64,000 nt of DNA from the NCBI GenBank assembly GCA_024364735.1, contig JAGFNQ010004749.1, positions 285,501 through 349,500 of the forward strand, in the 5' to 3' direction. This document shows positions 9,421 to 23,165 of the stretch, piece by piece. Every line of letters starts with the position of its first letter. Within the stretch, counting starts at the first letter, position 1. This DNA is from Boesenbergia rotunda (taxonomy: Eukaryota > Streptophyta > Magnoliopsida > Zingiberales > Zingiberaceae). A program made the position numbers and the translations under genes. Under the pieces are notes generated by a model. That model ran no database searches, was not told the DNA's origin, and saw only the letters and a program-made list of their open reading frames with translations.

Positions 9421-11488
9421 TGATGGGTGTGAACCCTTGTATGGCTTGAGGGTTTCCTAGGTAACCACGGGGTTGAACATGAGAGACCTCTCTTTATCTA
9501 CGAATAAAAATTTAATCCAAATAGAGACCCGTCTCCCAAACGACCGTCTCATCGTCGTGTCAATTAACTCAAGTCACAACTTAGCCAAAACCAAGGTTAA
9601 GGCCTTGTAACTTTCCGAGTTAATTAACCGCGGAAAAGACGACGAATGGATCACCAGTCTTTATGTTTATTGTCAGGGTCCATGACATAAATTAATTGAC
9701 ATATTAATTAATAAATAATTAATCCATGGCAATTAATTAATCAACATGCAATGATAAGAAATATAGCATGAAATAACAAGAAAATAAAAGGAGCTAGGGA
9801 GAGGTATACCTAGCCTTTTACCTCACAGTCTTCTACCTTATGACCCTTCCCTCCTGGACGTCGAGTGGGCGACGAGCTACCAAGACATGGAGTCACTGAA
9901 GGCCTCGAATTAACCACCTTTCTTCAAGCCTCTTCCAATCACCAACACAAACCCTAGAAAACTAGGGTTTGGTTTGCGCCGTGACCCTTTCCACCTCTCC
10001 ACCTCAAACCGCCGGCCACCTCAAGCTTCAAGGTCTGGCTGACCACAAGGCGACACTGAGAGGAAGGCTAGGAAGATGAAGAACAAGAGGAAGAATAGAG
10101 AAGAAGCTCCTTTCCTCCTCCTCTAACCCGAAATTGCCGCTGCCGGCAACCTCTTCCAAAACCGCCGCCGCCAGAGCTAGAGGAAGAGTATTCCTCACCG
10201 TCGAGCACCCTTCTTCTCTCCTCGTGTGCGTGCTCAAGCAAGGAAGAAGAAAAGGAAGAGAAGAGAACAATCCCACTCCTCCTTTGGTCCTTATTCCACA
10301 AAGCTATCGGCACCGCCTTCTCCTCACCGCCGCCGACTTCTCTTTCACTCTCCAGCCGCCGTTGATCACCAAAAGAGAAGCACGACCTCTCCTTTGCACT
10401 GTGAACACCTGCTAAGGAGTTGTGGAGGAGATAGAGAGGAGGAGAAGAAAGACCAACCCTTCTCGTCTTGCGCCGGTGACCTAGGAGAGAGAGAGAGAGG
10501 GAGAGAGGGTTTTTGGTAATTGAGATTAATTGGATTAATTCTCAATTAATTGTGGATTAATTATCCTTGTATCATGACTCCTATGGGGTATTTATAGGGC
10601 TAAGGTAGGGACCATGAGGAGGAGTTAGTTCTTGGCCCGCTAATGGATCCAACCCGATCCATTAATGGTGATCCATTCCACTAAAGGATCCCATTGATCT
10701 TCCTCACCAACCCCTATATTTTCATATGGGCTCCACCTATTATGAGTCGTCCATCTCCCCACGTTTAAGATATCGAATGCCCGATAATTAATTTAATTTA
10801 CTGACAATTAAATTAATTATTCTCTTGGTCCTTGATTAGTACCACTCAACCTTTTCATTATGTCGGACCATAGTCCACTTGCAAAATTTGATATGACGAT
10901 CCTTTTGAGCTCACCAAGGGAGCATCATCATCCTGACTCACCAGGACACGGATTCCGTCAATAATCAATGGCACACCATATAATTAATATTATCTCCCAA
11001 TTTACTGGGCCTATCGATTTAACAGAATAAATCTCGCCCATTGGTAAGTCAAAGAAATAATAATTAATTATACGTACCCGTCATTATTTCGGGATTAAGA
11101 GATCGTACTCCATAATATATATCCAAGGTCTAATCTAATTTATGAAATCAGTACAAAATTGGATGACATCTCTTTTGGTCCTACTCAATGCATACAATGT
11201 GCACTAGTGTAATTCTATGGTTAAGACAAACCACATCTAATTGCATTACAACCATCCTGATGGTTTGTCCAACTCCATCTCGGTTGTGAGCCTCTTTCTT
11301 ATACTTCTGCAAGGAACTTGATAACATGATCTTCTGTGCGACACAACGCACCATGTTATCTATAATGCCAAGTATGAGATATTTTATACACATACTAATA
11401 AAAATATGCACTGTGTGATTTTGCGATTCTCTTTTAAAATTTAAATGTATTAAAACCAAAAGCAAGATTTTTAGTATACATCCTAACA
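9421..11488 (-). repeat. 3' LTR of the decayed copia element
   Basis: On the plus strand it runs from tgatgggtgtgaac to catcctaaca, 2068 bp. It includes a GC-rich, purine/pyrimidine-skewed tract (about 9960-10510) whose open frames on both strands are low-complexity artefacts. TATAAATA is at about 10591-10598 on the minus strand. Confidence 0.92.
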
Positions 11489-11500
11489 ATCTCCCACTTA
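11489..11500 (-). other. Polypurine tract of the decayed copia element
   Basis: Reads taagtgggagat on the minus strand, directly before the 3' LTR, and fixes the orientation. Confidence 0.75.
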
Positions 11501-11529
11501 TACTCAAAGACTTTGCTGTTTTCAAAATG

Positions 11530-14080
11530 CCATACATCTGACCCTTAGATCCTTCACATGCCTAAAAGCTCTCGCTACCAAGGCCTTAGTGAAACAATCT
11601 CCCTAGATCATTCTCTGATGCACTCTAGGCAACAACAGCTATTCCCTATCAGGGTGGTACTTGCACTCTATGTGTTTACTTGCCCTATGGACTCGTGATT
11701 CCTTCGAGTTTGCAACTGCACCATTTTAATCACATCAAATGTGATAACTCTGAGCAAACCAGGAATCACATCGAAGTCCATCTTGAGGTCCCTGGACCAT
11801 ATAGCTTTCTTGGCTATCTAAGTGATTGCCAATCATCCAGCTTCTATGGTAGAGTCCATCACGCAGCCGCTGTGCGATACTCTCCCATACTATGGTTCCA
11901 CCTCCTAAAAGTAAACACAAAAACCCTGAGGAATACTTATATTAGCCCCTATGTGATTGGATTTCTGTATCCATATAACCCACAGGAGATTGGTCTGCCC
12001 GGTAAACCAGCATATAGTCTTTAATCTTTCTCAGGTACTAATATATGCTTTTACCATAATCCAATTTCCTTGACCTGGGATACTTCGATATCTGTTAGCT
12101 ATGCCCATGGCATAACAGATATTTGGGTTCGTTTTTAGCATACTTGAGGCTTCCTTTAGCCAATGCTAAGGGAATTGTCATTTCCTACTCTATCTCTTTT
12201 GATAATCTAAACATATCTCTTTAGATAGAGTAGCTCCAATTCTAAAAAGTACAAAACTTCTCTTGAAGGTCACCATGCTAAAACGAGTTAGGACAGTGTC
12301 ACATATGAAGTTTGGAAAAAACACAACATCCTTTTCTGGTGATCTCTTAGATCTTTGATCGCCTAGGATGAGTTCTGTTTCCCTTAAGTCCTTCATACCT
12401 TACTTGTTTTGACTATCATACCCTTACGTCTGACAATATTCCGTCATTATTGTCAACCAACAAAATATTATCTACGTATAGTACTAGAATACCACTTCGT
12501 TTCTGTCACATCTTATATACACAATTTCATCCGTCCTTTGAACAAATCCATATAACTGGATTTATTTCTTTAAAGCGGATAATCCTTATCATAAGTCTAG
12601 TGATCCGGTTCATGTCCACCAGGACCCAGTCCAAAGACTCTCCAAGAACATGAATCTTTGAGGTTGACTAACAACCCTCCCACTATGATAAGGTACCCCT
12701 TGTGTATTTTCTGTGACACGAGGTGCAGTGCCTTGTAGTATTCCCTCTTGTACAGTTGGTACTTAGATTAGAATGTCCCTTTATTTGATTTACTCAGAAT
12801 AATTCTACTCATGGGTTTGTGGTTTATTTCATAGTCTTTTTTCCTAAGAATTAGACATTCGTACCAACGAATATCCTCTGATCCTTAGGACTATTAAACC
12901 ACCTTTTGTTCTCTTAGGATAGCCTACGAACATATGCACTAGATTCCAACTTATTAGTGTCTTCTTTCAGCACATGTGCTGAACTGCTCATAATCTGAAC
13001 ATGTCTTAAACTAAGCCTTCGCTTAGTCCACATTTCTATGGTTTTAAGAGACTACTACTGACCTAGATAGAATCAAACATATACACCGTTGTATCCAGGG
13101 CATATCCCCTTGAACAAATCTGGCTAATTTTAGGGTGGCTTATCATCTTTCTAACTATTACCTTAAAAGACCTTCTTCCTTCCATATATTGCACTGTTCT
13201 TGTTGGGGCACACCAGGTGCAGTGAGTTGGGATCAAATCCCAATTACTGATAAGTAAGTCCTACAACTATCCCTAGAGGTACTTGCCATGTCACCATACT
13301 TTTACTCTGATGTATCTCCGCCTCAGACTTAAATTCTTTGATCTCATCAAAGCAATCAATCTTGCAGTACATTAAGTAAATATACTTTGACCCTTGAATA
13401 ATTGTTTATAAAATAAACAAAGTCTTCAAGGTTACCTCTATTCTAGATAGACTAAGGACTTATACTTATCAGTTTGAACCAATTCCTACATATTTTTGGC
13501 TCTATGCCCCTAGGTTTAGAAAAAACTTCTTTGGTCTTGTTACCTTCCTAGTAAGAGTCAAAGATCTTAAGGAAGACAAGTCTTCCATCACCAATGAACC
13601 CAAGGGCTCATTGGCTAACAACTTTTGAATCCCTCTAAAGGTTAATAAGACCAATCCTTAGAGCCAAAATATATGTTTGGTTCTGCTTGGAAGGAACCTT
13701 TCTCTTACTTAAGATGATAAGTTATTAAACATCTAATTGTATTATGAGAGCTTTTGGTTTTATGTACTAATTGCCTATCTATATACTTTAATAGATAATC
13801 CTTCTATTCCACTTTTAACAAATAAAAGCAATAGAATATCTTATTTCAGAAACTGAACAAAAGTTCTTTCCAAAAATTAAGTACATAAAGACAATCTCTA
13901 TAAAACCAAAACTATATCATCCTATGCTAAAGACATAAATGAATAAATAAACTCCCACTGCAAAAGTCATCTCCATAGCCTATCCATGTAGTCAGTAACA
14001 TTCTCCTCAGCTAGCCGTCGGGTTTCCTGAACCCTTGCACAAGAATGCAGACATGATTAGTGGCATCCGTATCTACACAC
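11530..14080 (-). pseudogene. pol: Remnant pol of the decayed copia element
   Basis: Only islands can be read, in minus-strand order. A protease relic with DATNHVC lies near 14047-14080. An integrase C-terminal phrase FVGYPKRTKGG lies at about 12899-12931. The RT catalytic phrase YVDNILLVDN lies at about 12449-12481, followed by the RT thumb with MKDL, VLTRFSM and LSKEIC (12190-12396). The pol tail FTKALVARAFRHVKDLRVRCM-like phrase lies at 11530-11602. Frames change between islands and stops are common. Order and motifs fit a copia pol; the plus-strand frame at 11680-12024 is its antisense. Confidence 0.82.
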
Positions 14081-14159
14081 TAGGTACCGGTAGATATCAC
14101 CGCTAAACATGTTACAACGACAAAAGAAGAAAATATACCTGAATTATTACCCTAACGAT

Positions 14160-14907
14160 GAGGACAGTCCGCCTTCCAATGTCCTGACTGCTTGCACACA
14201 AAGCACTTACCTTTTGGCTTCTTTATGCATCCCTGAGGTCCCTATAATCCTGTTACTTTCTTTGCCCCAACATGTTTCTTCTTCTTCTTGCCTTTCAGTT
14301 TAGAAGTAGAAACTTCTTGAGCAATGAAAGTCTGTGAACTCTGAAGAGAAAACGCCTCTGCCGCCTCAAGTTCTGTCAGAAGTTCTACCCACGAATATGA
14401 ACGCTTGTCCATATTGTAGCTTAGGTGAATCTTCTCAAAACTCTTTGGTAGAGATTGGAGGATGAGATCGACTTGGGTTTCTCCATCTATTTGTGCTCCA
14501 AAGATTTCTAGCTCTTTCAGCCAAGCCATCATTTTGAGAACATGTTCCCTTACGGGCATACCCTCGACTAAGATGGTCGTCGTCAAGTTCTTCATGACCT
14601 CCTGCCAAGCAGCTCGATTTTGATGCCCGAAGAGTTCATCGAGTTTGGATGTTTTATCACTGGTAATGGAAGAAGCCTGATTTTGACGACACTCAGTCGT
14701 CTCGTCTGCTTCTAACCATTTCCTAAAATATTCAAACTCCTCTTCAGTATTAATCTCGCTAGGCTTTTTGGCACAGAACTCAACAAGATCACATTTGGGT
14801 TCCTCGACAGTAGAGACAAAGTCCATATTTAATTCCCAATCCATATTGTTATTAGGGGCATTAATTTGGTTTTCTCTTTAAATTAAGTCAAGTGGGTCTT
14901 GATCCAT
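14160..14907 (-). pseudogene. gag: Gag of the decayed copia element with zinc knuckle
   Basis: The likely start is the ATG at 14905-14907; a stop follows nine codons later, and the longest clean stretch is 14242-14844. The core reads EVMKNLTTT, PVREHVLKMMAWLKELE and LILQSLPKSFEKIHLSYNM, the usual copia Gag capsid-like fold. A Lys-rich linker follows, then a TAG, then the knuckle CFVCKQSGHWKADC at about 14165-14206. It would package element RNA. The protein is about 245 codons, a normal length for this class. Confidence 0.85.
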
Positions 14908-15963
14908 TTCAAAATACCTGAAAATCACAACAATCACACACTTTAGATTTTGAAAATACATTGACTCCTCAAAACAATTTATTTCAAAATCAACCAACAC
15001 CTCAAGACACCGAGAATTTCATATGCCACGTTAGTGTGGACGTATACAAAATCTACATTTGTAAGAGGAGGTTTTACCCATTAGTTTTACTATCTTGTCA
15101 ACCTAACCTTTTGACAAGTAAAATTAATAGTTGATCCTCTTCGACCCTACAAATAATAGCAGTGACTCCGTTGGGGAGGATACTAATATTTGTATCTAAG
15201 TGTTTACCATTACACGACACTAAGAAAATTATTTCCGATTATGTGTTTTCCGTTAGGAAAGTACACACGCTCTTTAATAATTTTCTATAATCTTTTCTAA
15301 CCTAGTGATTCGCAGAACAAGCCTATCCGTTGTGGAGGAAGGAACTCAGAGCCGACGCGTGGGCTTTTTCGCATCACTTGTTAGATTGTAATAGAGGCCG
15401 CGAGACCCTTAGGGTCCCTCTCCCACTTAGTTATTTATGTTGAGGTTTTTCACATGCACACACACACGACAAGCACATAAACCAATATAATAGATAATGA
15501 AAAAATCCTAGACTTTTCCAACTATTATGACCTTGGTCTCCAATACGTCTCCAGTCGTGTCGCCATCTCGTCCACTCCATCCTTTCCATGCGCAAGCCAC
15601 CATGAAGGAGTCCCCGAGCCGAGATGACTAGCTTACTTATTTACATCCATTGATCCTATACTCCACAAAGGAGTGTACATGTAGTCTAGATCAAAAGTAA
15701 ATAAAAGATTGGCTAAACAAGTGTCATATTTAATTACAAAAATTAAATAACTTTTTTAGCCTCGTCAACCCCGAGGATTCAATTAATTTATAACACGCAC
15801 AATCAAATCACATACATAACCTATTAATGCCATAATAGTTGGAATTTAGTGCTTGCAACAAAGAGTTAGCCTACGGACATCCAAAAATTATCCAGCAAAA
15901 ATAAAGTGCATGATAATGTGCAGAAAAATAACCGATCCTAAACACATAAAACTAGAAACCTCA
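14908..15963 (-). other. 5' leader of the decayed copia element
   Basis: About 1.05 kb between the primer site and gag. I see no coding frame, RNA gene or repeat in it. It includes GC-richer blocks (about 15300-15420 and 15520-15640) in otherwise AT-rich sequence. Confidence 0.5.
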
Positions 15964-15974
15964 CTCTGATACCA
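15964..15974 (-). other. Primer-binding site (initiator tRNA-Met)
   Basis: Reads TGGTATCAGAG on the minus strand, two bases inside the 5' LTR. It is complementary to the 3' end of plant initiator tRNA-Met. Confidence 0.85.
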
Positions 15975-15976
15975 AT

Positions 15977-18043
15977 TGATGGGTGTGAACTCTTGTATGG
16001 ATTGAGGGTTTCCTAGGCAACCACGGGGTCGAACATGAGAGACCTCTCTATATCTATGGATTAAAATTTAATTCGAATAGAGACTCGCCTCCCAAACGAC
16101 CGTCTCGTCGTCGTGTCAATTAACTCAAGTCACAACTTAGCCAAAATCAAGGTTAAGGACTTGTAACTTTCCGAGTTAATTAACCGTGGAAAAGACGACG
16201 AATGGATCACTGGTCTTTGTGTTTATTGTTAGGGTCCATGACATAAATTAATTGACATATTAATTAAAAAATAATTAATCCATAACAATTAATTAATCAA
16301 CATGCAATGATAAGAAACATGACATGAAATAACAAGAAAATAAAAGGAGCTAGGGAGAGGTATACCTCGCCTTTTACCTCACAGTCTTCTACCTTATGAC
16401 CCTCCCCTCCTAGTTGTCATGTGGGTGACAAGATACCAAGACATGGAGTCATCGAAGGCCTCAAATTAACCACCTTTCTTCAAGCCTCTTCCAATCTCCA
16501 ACACAAACCCTAGAAAACTAGGGTTTGCTTTGCGGCATGACCCTTTCCACCTCTCCACCTCAAACCACCGGCCACCTCAAGCTTCAAGGTCTGGCCGGCC
16601 ACAACGTTACACCGAGAGGAAGACTAGGAAGATGAAGAACAAGAGGAAGAATAGAGAAGAAGCTCCTTTCTTCCTCCTCCAACCCGAAATTGCCGCCGCC
16701 GGCAACCTCTTCCAAAACCACCACCGCCGGAGCTAGAGGAAGAGTATTGCTCACCGCCGAGTGCCCTTCTTCTCTCCTCGTGTGCGTGCTCAAGCAAGGA
16801 AGAAGAAAAGGAAGAGAAGAGAACAATCCCACTCCTCCTTTGAGTCCTTATTCCACCAAGCTACCGGCGCCGCCTTCTCCTCACCGCCGCCGACTTCTCT
16901 TTCACTCTCCAGCCGCCGTTGATCACCAAAAGAGAAGCACAACCTCTCCTTTGCACTGTGAACACTGGCCAAGGAGCTGTGGAGGAGATAGAGAGGAGAA
17001 GAAGAAAGACCACCCCTTCTCGTCTTGCGTTGGTGACCTAGGAGAGAGAGAAAGGGAGAGAGGGTTTTTGGTAATTGAGATTAATTGGATTAATTCTCAA
17101 TTAATTATGAATTAATTCTCCTTGTATCATGACTCCTATGGGGTATTTATAGGGCTAAGGTAGGGACCATGAGGAGGAGTTGGTTCTTGGCCCGCTAATG
17201 GATCCAAACCCGATCCATTAATGGTGATCCATTCCACTAAAGGATCCCATTGAACTTCCTCACCAACCCCTATATTTTCATATGGGCTCCACTTATTATG
17301 AGTTGTCCATCTCCCCGTGTTTATGATATCGAATGCCCAATAATTAATTTAATTTACTGACAATTAAATTAATTATCCTCTTGGTCCTTGATTAGTACCA
17401 CTCAACCTTTTCATTATGTCGGACCATAGTTTACTTGCAAGATTTGACATGATGATTCTTTTGAGCTCACCAAGGGGGCATCATCATCCTGACTCACCAG
17501 GACACGGATTCCATCAATAATCAATGACACACCATATAATTAATATTATCTCCCAATTTACCGGGCCTATCGATTTAACAGAATAAATCTCGTCCATTGG
17601 TAAGTCAAAGAAATAATAATTAATTATACGTGCCCGTTATTATTTCGGGATTAAGAGATCGGACTCCATAATATATATCCGAGGTCTAATCCAATTTATG
17701 ATATCAGTACAAAATTGGATGACCTCTCTTTTAGTCATGCTCAATGCACACAAAGTGCGCTAGTGTAATTCTATGGTTAAGACAAACCACATCTAATTAT
17801 ACTACAACCATCCGATGGTTTGTCCAATTCCATCTCGGTTGTGAGCCTCTTTCTTATACTTCTACATGGAACTTGATAACATGATCTTCTGTGCGACACA
17901 ACATACCATGTTATCTATAATACCATGTATGAGACATTTTGTGCACATACTAATATAAATATGCACTGTGTGATTTTGTGATTCTCTTTTAAAATGTAAA
18001 TGTATTAAAACCAAAAGCAAGGCTTTTAGTATACATCTTAACA
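15977..18043 (-). repeat. 5' LTR of the decayed copia element
   Basis: This 2067-bp copy is bounded like its partner by tgatgggtgtgaac and catcttaaca on the plus strand. A TATA-like TATAAATA is at about 17143-17151 on the minus strand (the plus strand reads gggtatttataggg). Confidence 0.92.
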
Positions 18044-18385
18044 GAGGATGCCCGGCCGGGAGCAGCCGAAGATCCTATCATCTCGTTGTACCGAGGATGC
18101 CTGAGATGATTAACCTGACCGTGGTGCTGAGGATGCCCAGCCAGGAGTAGGTGAAGATCCTACCATCTCAGGTGCCGAGGATGCCCGAGATGTGTCTAGC
18201 CATGGTGCTGAGGATGCCCAACTGGGAATAGCCGAAGGGTCTACCATCTCGTGGTGTTGAGGATGCCTGAGATGAGTAGACCTGGTCATGGTGCTGAGGA
18301 TGTCGGGCCGAGTAGGTGAAGATCCTACTATCTCGTGGTGCCGAGGATGCCTAAGATGTGTAGACCTAGCCATGGTGCTGAGGAT
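18044..18385. repeat. 86-bp tandem array, island 2
   Basis: About four units with the same two gaggatgcc boxes per unit, slightly more diverged and with small deletions. It is bounded left by the decayed copia and right by the tRNA-Asp-type element. Its ends carry the TSDs gagga and aggat. Confidence 0.93.
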
Positions 18386-21095
18386 TGACAGCCCCGAAAC
18401 ACTAGGTTAAAGTTGTCACGAATTGTGGGACCATCAGAATTTAGATGTGAATGAATGCTGGAAACCCTTTTTGCAATCAAAATATGAAAACGTAGTAAAG
18501 GGGCCACAGGTCGTATTTTTCTCGGGGCTAGTTGACGTTGTGTGATTCGTGCTTGTATTTATGTTGTTTGTGTTTTTGGGTTTCAGATAAAATTTGATTT
18601 GGGTTTGGTTGGAATCAGAAATGAATTTGCAATAAAAAGGAAGAAAATTAATCAAACAAACTTAACCAAAGTAATGGCAATGAAAGATTCATCCAATTAT
18701 TAACTTAATCAAACCGAGGCTGATTTACAGATTTGGAAAATGATACTAATAGCACATGCAATGATCACACTAAAAATCAGGATTAATCTCAGAAACAAAG
18801 ACTCCATCAACCAACCATCAAGCAATCCGTAACCAAACTTATATAAAATCAAATGAAGAATTAAAACTTGAAGTTCAGAATCAATGCAAATGAAATACAA
18901 TCTCTTCTAACTCAATAGCCCGCATGAAGTTGCATCCAACTTATCACTAATCCATGCTAGAACTCCATATGATACAAGGTGCAGAATTACAAATGAAAAC
19001 AAATTTCCTGCCAAGAGGAATCAGTTTATGTGCCAAAGCTGATGTGGTGTGCCAACTACTTCTAATAATTCAGCAATTGAAACAAATTGATTAAGATATG
19101 GAAGGTAAGTGATCAATACAATGATACGCAAGTTTGCAGAACGAAATTCAGTCCCAAAGTTCAGAAACAACTAAGCAACTTCCAAGACAGAAATGTGTTT
19201 GCAGAAATTTCATTCCCATTCAATTGCAGACCTATGTGCCAAAACTGAATCTGTTAGTTAAGAATTGCAGCTGACCGAATGCAAATTGAACAGCTAACTA
19301 TCGATGAAGAACCTTGCAAGAATAGATGCAGAATTTCAGAGCAAGATCCAACCAATTCAAGCAACTAAAATTCGAAATGCACTTGTGAAGAATCAATGCA
19401 AAAAAAAATGCAGAAATCAAGGAATGCCTTGTGAAATTCAGAAATGAATTGGATGTTAAAACCAAACAAGCAACGAAGATTGATTGTTTTCAGCTAATGC
19501 TCAGTAAAATTCCTTGGAACTGAAACTTAATTGGTGCAAATTCAGAAACTACAGATTGAAATACATTGAACTGCCGAATGTGCAGAAACTGATGTAGGAT
19601 GGACACAAATGTAGAGTCTGATGCATTATTGCAGCGCTAATTAAATGCCAAATTAGCAATCCAACAAGTTGAATTCAATGTACTAATCTACCATTCAGAT
19701 ACACTTAAAAATGGCTAATCATTACTTGATACAAATTCAGAAAAGCTAACTAAAACTTGCTGAAATTACTGATACGCAGGGACAGAAAATTGATACGCAA
19801 GCTGTAGATAAAATTAACTGAAATTGAAATCGATGAATACCTAAACAAGCTTCCTAATTACTTAACTGATTGGATTAAACCCTAATTACAGCAGAAACCA
19901 TGCATTAAACCAAGTTAACCAATCTGAAATTCGAAAACAGTAACTAAACTTAAGCAGTAATGGAAATTACAGCTAAACAAACGAAATTAACTAAGAAATC
20001 TAAACCCCAATCCTTCCATTAGCTCAAGATCTTCTTGGTTGTCAATCAAGAGCTGGCCTCGAACCCGTAAGCTCAGCAATTCACTAAGGAACTGAATCTG
20101 CGGTCGAATCGAGCTCAAATCTGTTCAAGAAGGAAAACCCATTCGAATTCTTCAACTCAGCCGTGTCTGATTGAAACGAACGTGCGGGAATGATCCAAAC
20201 ACTTCAGGGAACCCCTCTGAATAGCTTGGATTGATGAAGAACTTGACAAAAACGAATTTGAAGCTATCAAATACAAGGCTGCGGAAACCTCTCAACAGCC
20301 CTGTTCTTGCCCAATTCCAAGCTGAAAACTCCACAAACTACTCTCCCTAGTGACCTCGAACTTGATCTGATGAAGGATGGAGGTGGTCGCACCCCTTGGA
20401 TGAAGAACTCTATTGAAGAAACGAAGAAACAAACGAAGAAGAAACTGGTTGCGGCGAGAACGCGACGAGGAAGAGGCTGCGGAAATTTTTGATTAAATAG
20501 TTATCAACGGACGACCCAGATTGATCGGAGGAGATCCAACGGCTGATCTTGCTCTGATTGGAGCCAAACTTTAATGATGATGATCAGGGGTCAGGATCTG
20601 CCTTGTGGTAGCTCGGATCCTCCAGATGTGCAACGGATGGTCCAGATCAACTTAATCTTTGAACGGACGATCTAGAGCCGTCCAAGCTTGATCCAACGGT
20701 TGATTGAGCTCTGATTGGGATGAAACCTTCAGATCTTGATCAGGGTACTTGATCAACCCTAACCCTAGCTCGGATTGCTTTAGATCGTCCCGGATGGCTC
20801 AGATCTAGCCGCTTTTGAATCGGACGGCTCGGATTAATCGTAAGCTTGATAAATCGATCCGGTTCACTTCCGACTCAAGTTTGACCCAATATGCTCTAGG
20901 TCCAGGATCCTTTCATGCCTACAAAAATATATCAGAAAATTAGTGGCCAAATAATCCAAAAATGTGTAATTTTGCAATTAAGTCCAAAATAAGAGGAAAT
21001 CCTAAAACCTAGGACAATTTCACAATTAAGCAATAAAAATATGGGTCAAACATGGATTTTAGCAATTAAAATAATCAATAAAATGGAATCTATCA
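18386..21095 (-). repeat. 3' LTR of the Tat/Athila-like element
   Basis: Runs from tgacagccccgaaac to ggaatctatca on the plus strand and aligns along its whole length with the split right copy. Short frames inside it recur in the other copy only because the LTRs are duplicates. Confidence 0.95.
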
Positions 21096-21110
21096 ACTCC
21101 CCCACACTTA
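21096..21110 (-). other. Polypurine tract of the Tat/Athila-like element
   Basis: Reads TAAGTGTGGGGGAGT on the minus strand, directly abutting the 3' LTR. Near-identical copies occur at 22636-22650 and 23313-23328. Confidence 0.85.
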
Positions 21111-23165
21111 ACCTTGAGCGTCTCGCGAAACTACTAAATAAGTATCCCTTAGGCTTTCTTAAGCATAATTAGAAGCAAATGAAAAGAAATTACCTAAGGT
21201 TGTCAATTCTCAAAAATCTAAGCTCTATGGATTAGTATATTGTCCTTAAATCAACAACTTAGCCTTTTCATCCATCATGAGTCATTGAGATGAATCTAAA
21301 TCACTAGCCTTTCAAGGAAAATATTGGTGGCTCTCTCCTTAAGTCCTAAGTTGATGATAAAAGTGGAGCTCACTCTAACACACATGCTTCTTGCACTACC
21401 ATAGGCTTGCTTATTGTCTAATCTCAACCATTATTCATGATTAGGATTCACATCTACAAAAACAAGTGAAAACATAGAAAAAAGGTAAAGAGTAGAATAA
21501 AAGTCAAGGAAATAGAAAATTCCATGGAGTGGAGGACTTGAGTGCTCAAGGATGTTTCCAATGAACTTTGCCCCTCTTTACAGTCTTCTAATGATATCCA
21601 GAGTATAGTGAAGTCAAACTTAAATAATTGCCTTTGATTTTGATGAAGAAAACTCTATTGATCAAATGTGCCAAGTTTTGCCCTTTTGTGTGCCAACTCA
21701 TTTTTGCTTCTCTTTTCTCATTCTTCTTTTTCTTCCTTCTTTCTTTCTAGTAAATTCAGAGTGTAGTGATGCAAGGCTTGGATTTGGATGAGAAAAATTC
21801 CACTGAATTCAATGGTGCCTAACTCCCTTGTATCAACTTGTTTCTTTTTTTTTCTATTTTTCTTCCTTTTTCAAACTGTTTTCTATTTTCTTTTTTTCTT
21901 TTCCCAGCTGCTAACTCACTGATTTCTGCAGCTCCTCCTTGTTTTATTCAGGATGTGATCAGCTTTCCCGAATCCATTAGCATCAGTTAGTATTTGCAAT
22001 CAAATGATACAAAACCCAATTTTCAGCCTCTTCTTGATACCAAACTGCATTATGGCAAATTAACTTCTGATTTTTCTCTTTTCCAACTGCATTTCCAGCT
22101 CACATTCTTGACCTTGCACTCCCTTGATTACTCTGAACAATTAGCCTCAAATAACAGTGGGAAGTTCACATGCTTCACTTGAGAATTTCAGCTCAACAAA
22201 TTCAAGTTCCATCCATGGCACACTCAATTTCAAGTTGATACAAACTGTTTTGCTTTGTTTTTTTTTTCTTTCAAATTCCAGCAACCCCCTGCACTGCTTT
22301 CAGAAATATATAGCTGCAATTTAGCTCCTAGAAGAGTGGCCGAAACAATTTCATAGCATTCTTTTCACTTTGGCACAAAAATTCTTTCTTTCTCTTTTTT
22401 TTTTTGTGTGTGCCATCTTCTTCTTATTATTTTTTTTATTGCAGATTTTCTCTTTTCATTGCCGCACCATGCAACTTTCATAGTTCTCCAAAGTATAATA
22501 AGGAATTGAGATTTCTAATTGCTTCCATCCTTAAACACGTCTTCCCATTTGATCTTGATATTAATCCAACTTAGCACAATTTTTTTTTCAACATGAATTG
22601 CCTCTTTGATATCAACTCTTTCCAAAACACTAGTCACTCCCCCACACTTAAATCTTTGTCCGTCTCGGGCAAAATAGCATTAAGAAACATCCCAAGCAAA
22701 CAAATCCATAGAAAAATGGGGTTAAGAGTAGGAAATAGGAAAGACAAATAGAATGAACATTATGTTTGCCAAAATTTGATATGGAAAAGAAACAAGCTGA
22801 AATATGGTATAGATGTGATCCAATCATTGAAATATGATTTTGAAAGAACCTAAGCAAGTTCTAGAGTACAATAACATATATGTGTCACAAATATAAGGCT
22901 AAACCTCACTAGGCAAAAATAACTCATCTCAAGTCCTCAATTAAGAATTTAAAGCAAAGTAGTACTCAAGCATCCAAGATTTCATCCATGAACTCAAACC
23001 CTAAGTTTTAACAACCAAATTTAATTTATTTTCAAGAGATTCTAAAATGACATGAAGATAATCTAGAGAGATACTTTTATTCCTAGTCATGCAAGAAAAA
23101 GTGATAAAAGGAATAACAAGATATTTACAATGACTCCTATGCATTCTATTCTACTCATGCATTTA
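21111..23165 (-). other. 3' untranslated region of the Tat/Athila-like element
   Basis: About 2.05 kb with no credible frame. It is strongly strand-skewed: the plus strand is T/C-rich around 21700-22450, with several poly-T runs. A second copy of the polypurine tract together with the following sequence (cgtctcg box) is at 22636-22672. Confidence 0.65.

Larger units (their letters stand above)
9421..18043 (-). mobile_element. Decayed Ty1/copia element with 2.07-kb LTRs inserted in the 86-bp array
   Basis: Two LTRs of 2068 and 2067 bp flank a 4.5-kb internal region, with the duplication gagga at 9416-9420 and 18044-18048. The primer site for initiator tRNA-Met lies against the right LTR and the polypurine tract against the left one, so it is transcribed on the minus strand. 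Gag is readable; protease, integrase, reverse transcriptase and RNase H survive only as short islands. The LTRs differ at clearly more positions than those of D, Tekay or the 18386-37403 element, so it is older. The RT and RNase H fragments look most like the Tork group, a tentative placement. Confidence 0.92.

Noticed and set aside
8844..9460. Several overlapping frames on both strands of the 86-bp array
   Set aside because: The period is not a multiple of three, frames overlap on both strands and shift from unit to unit; tandem-repeat artefact.
10028..10519. Frames of 80-97 codons on both strands in the decayed copia LTR, also at 16530-17115
   Set aside because: Purine-rich, low-complexity sequence open on both strands; no start context, no homology seen.
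11680..12024. 114-codon plus-strand frame
   Set aside because: Antisense to the RNase H remnant of the minus-strand copia pol.
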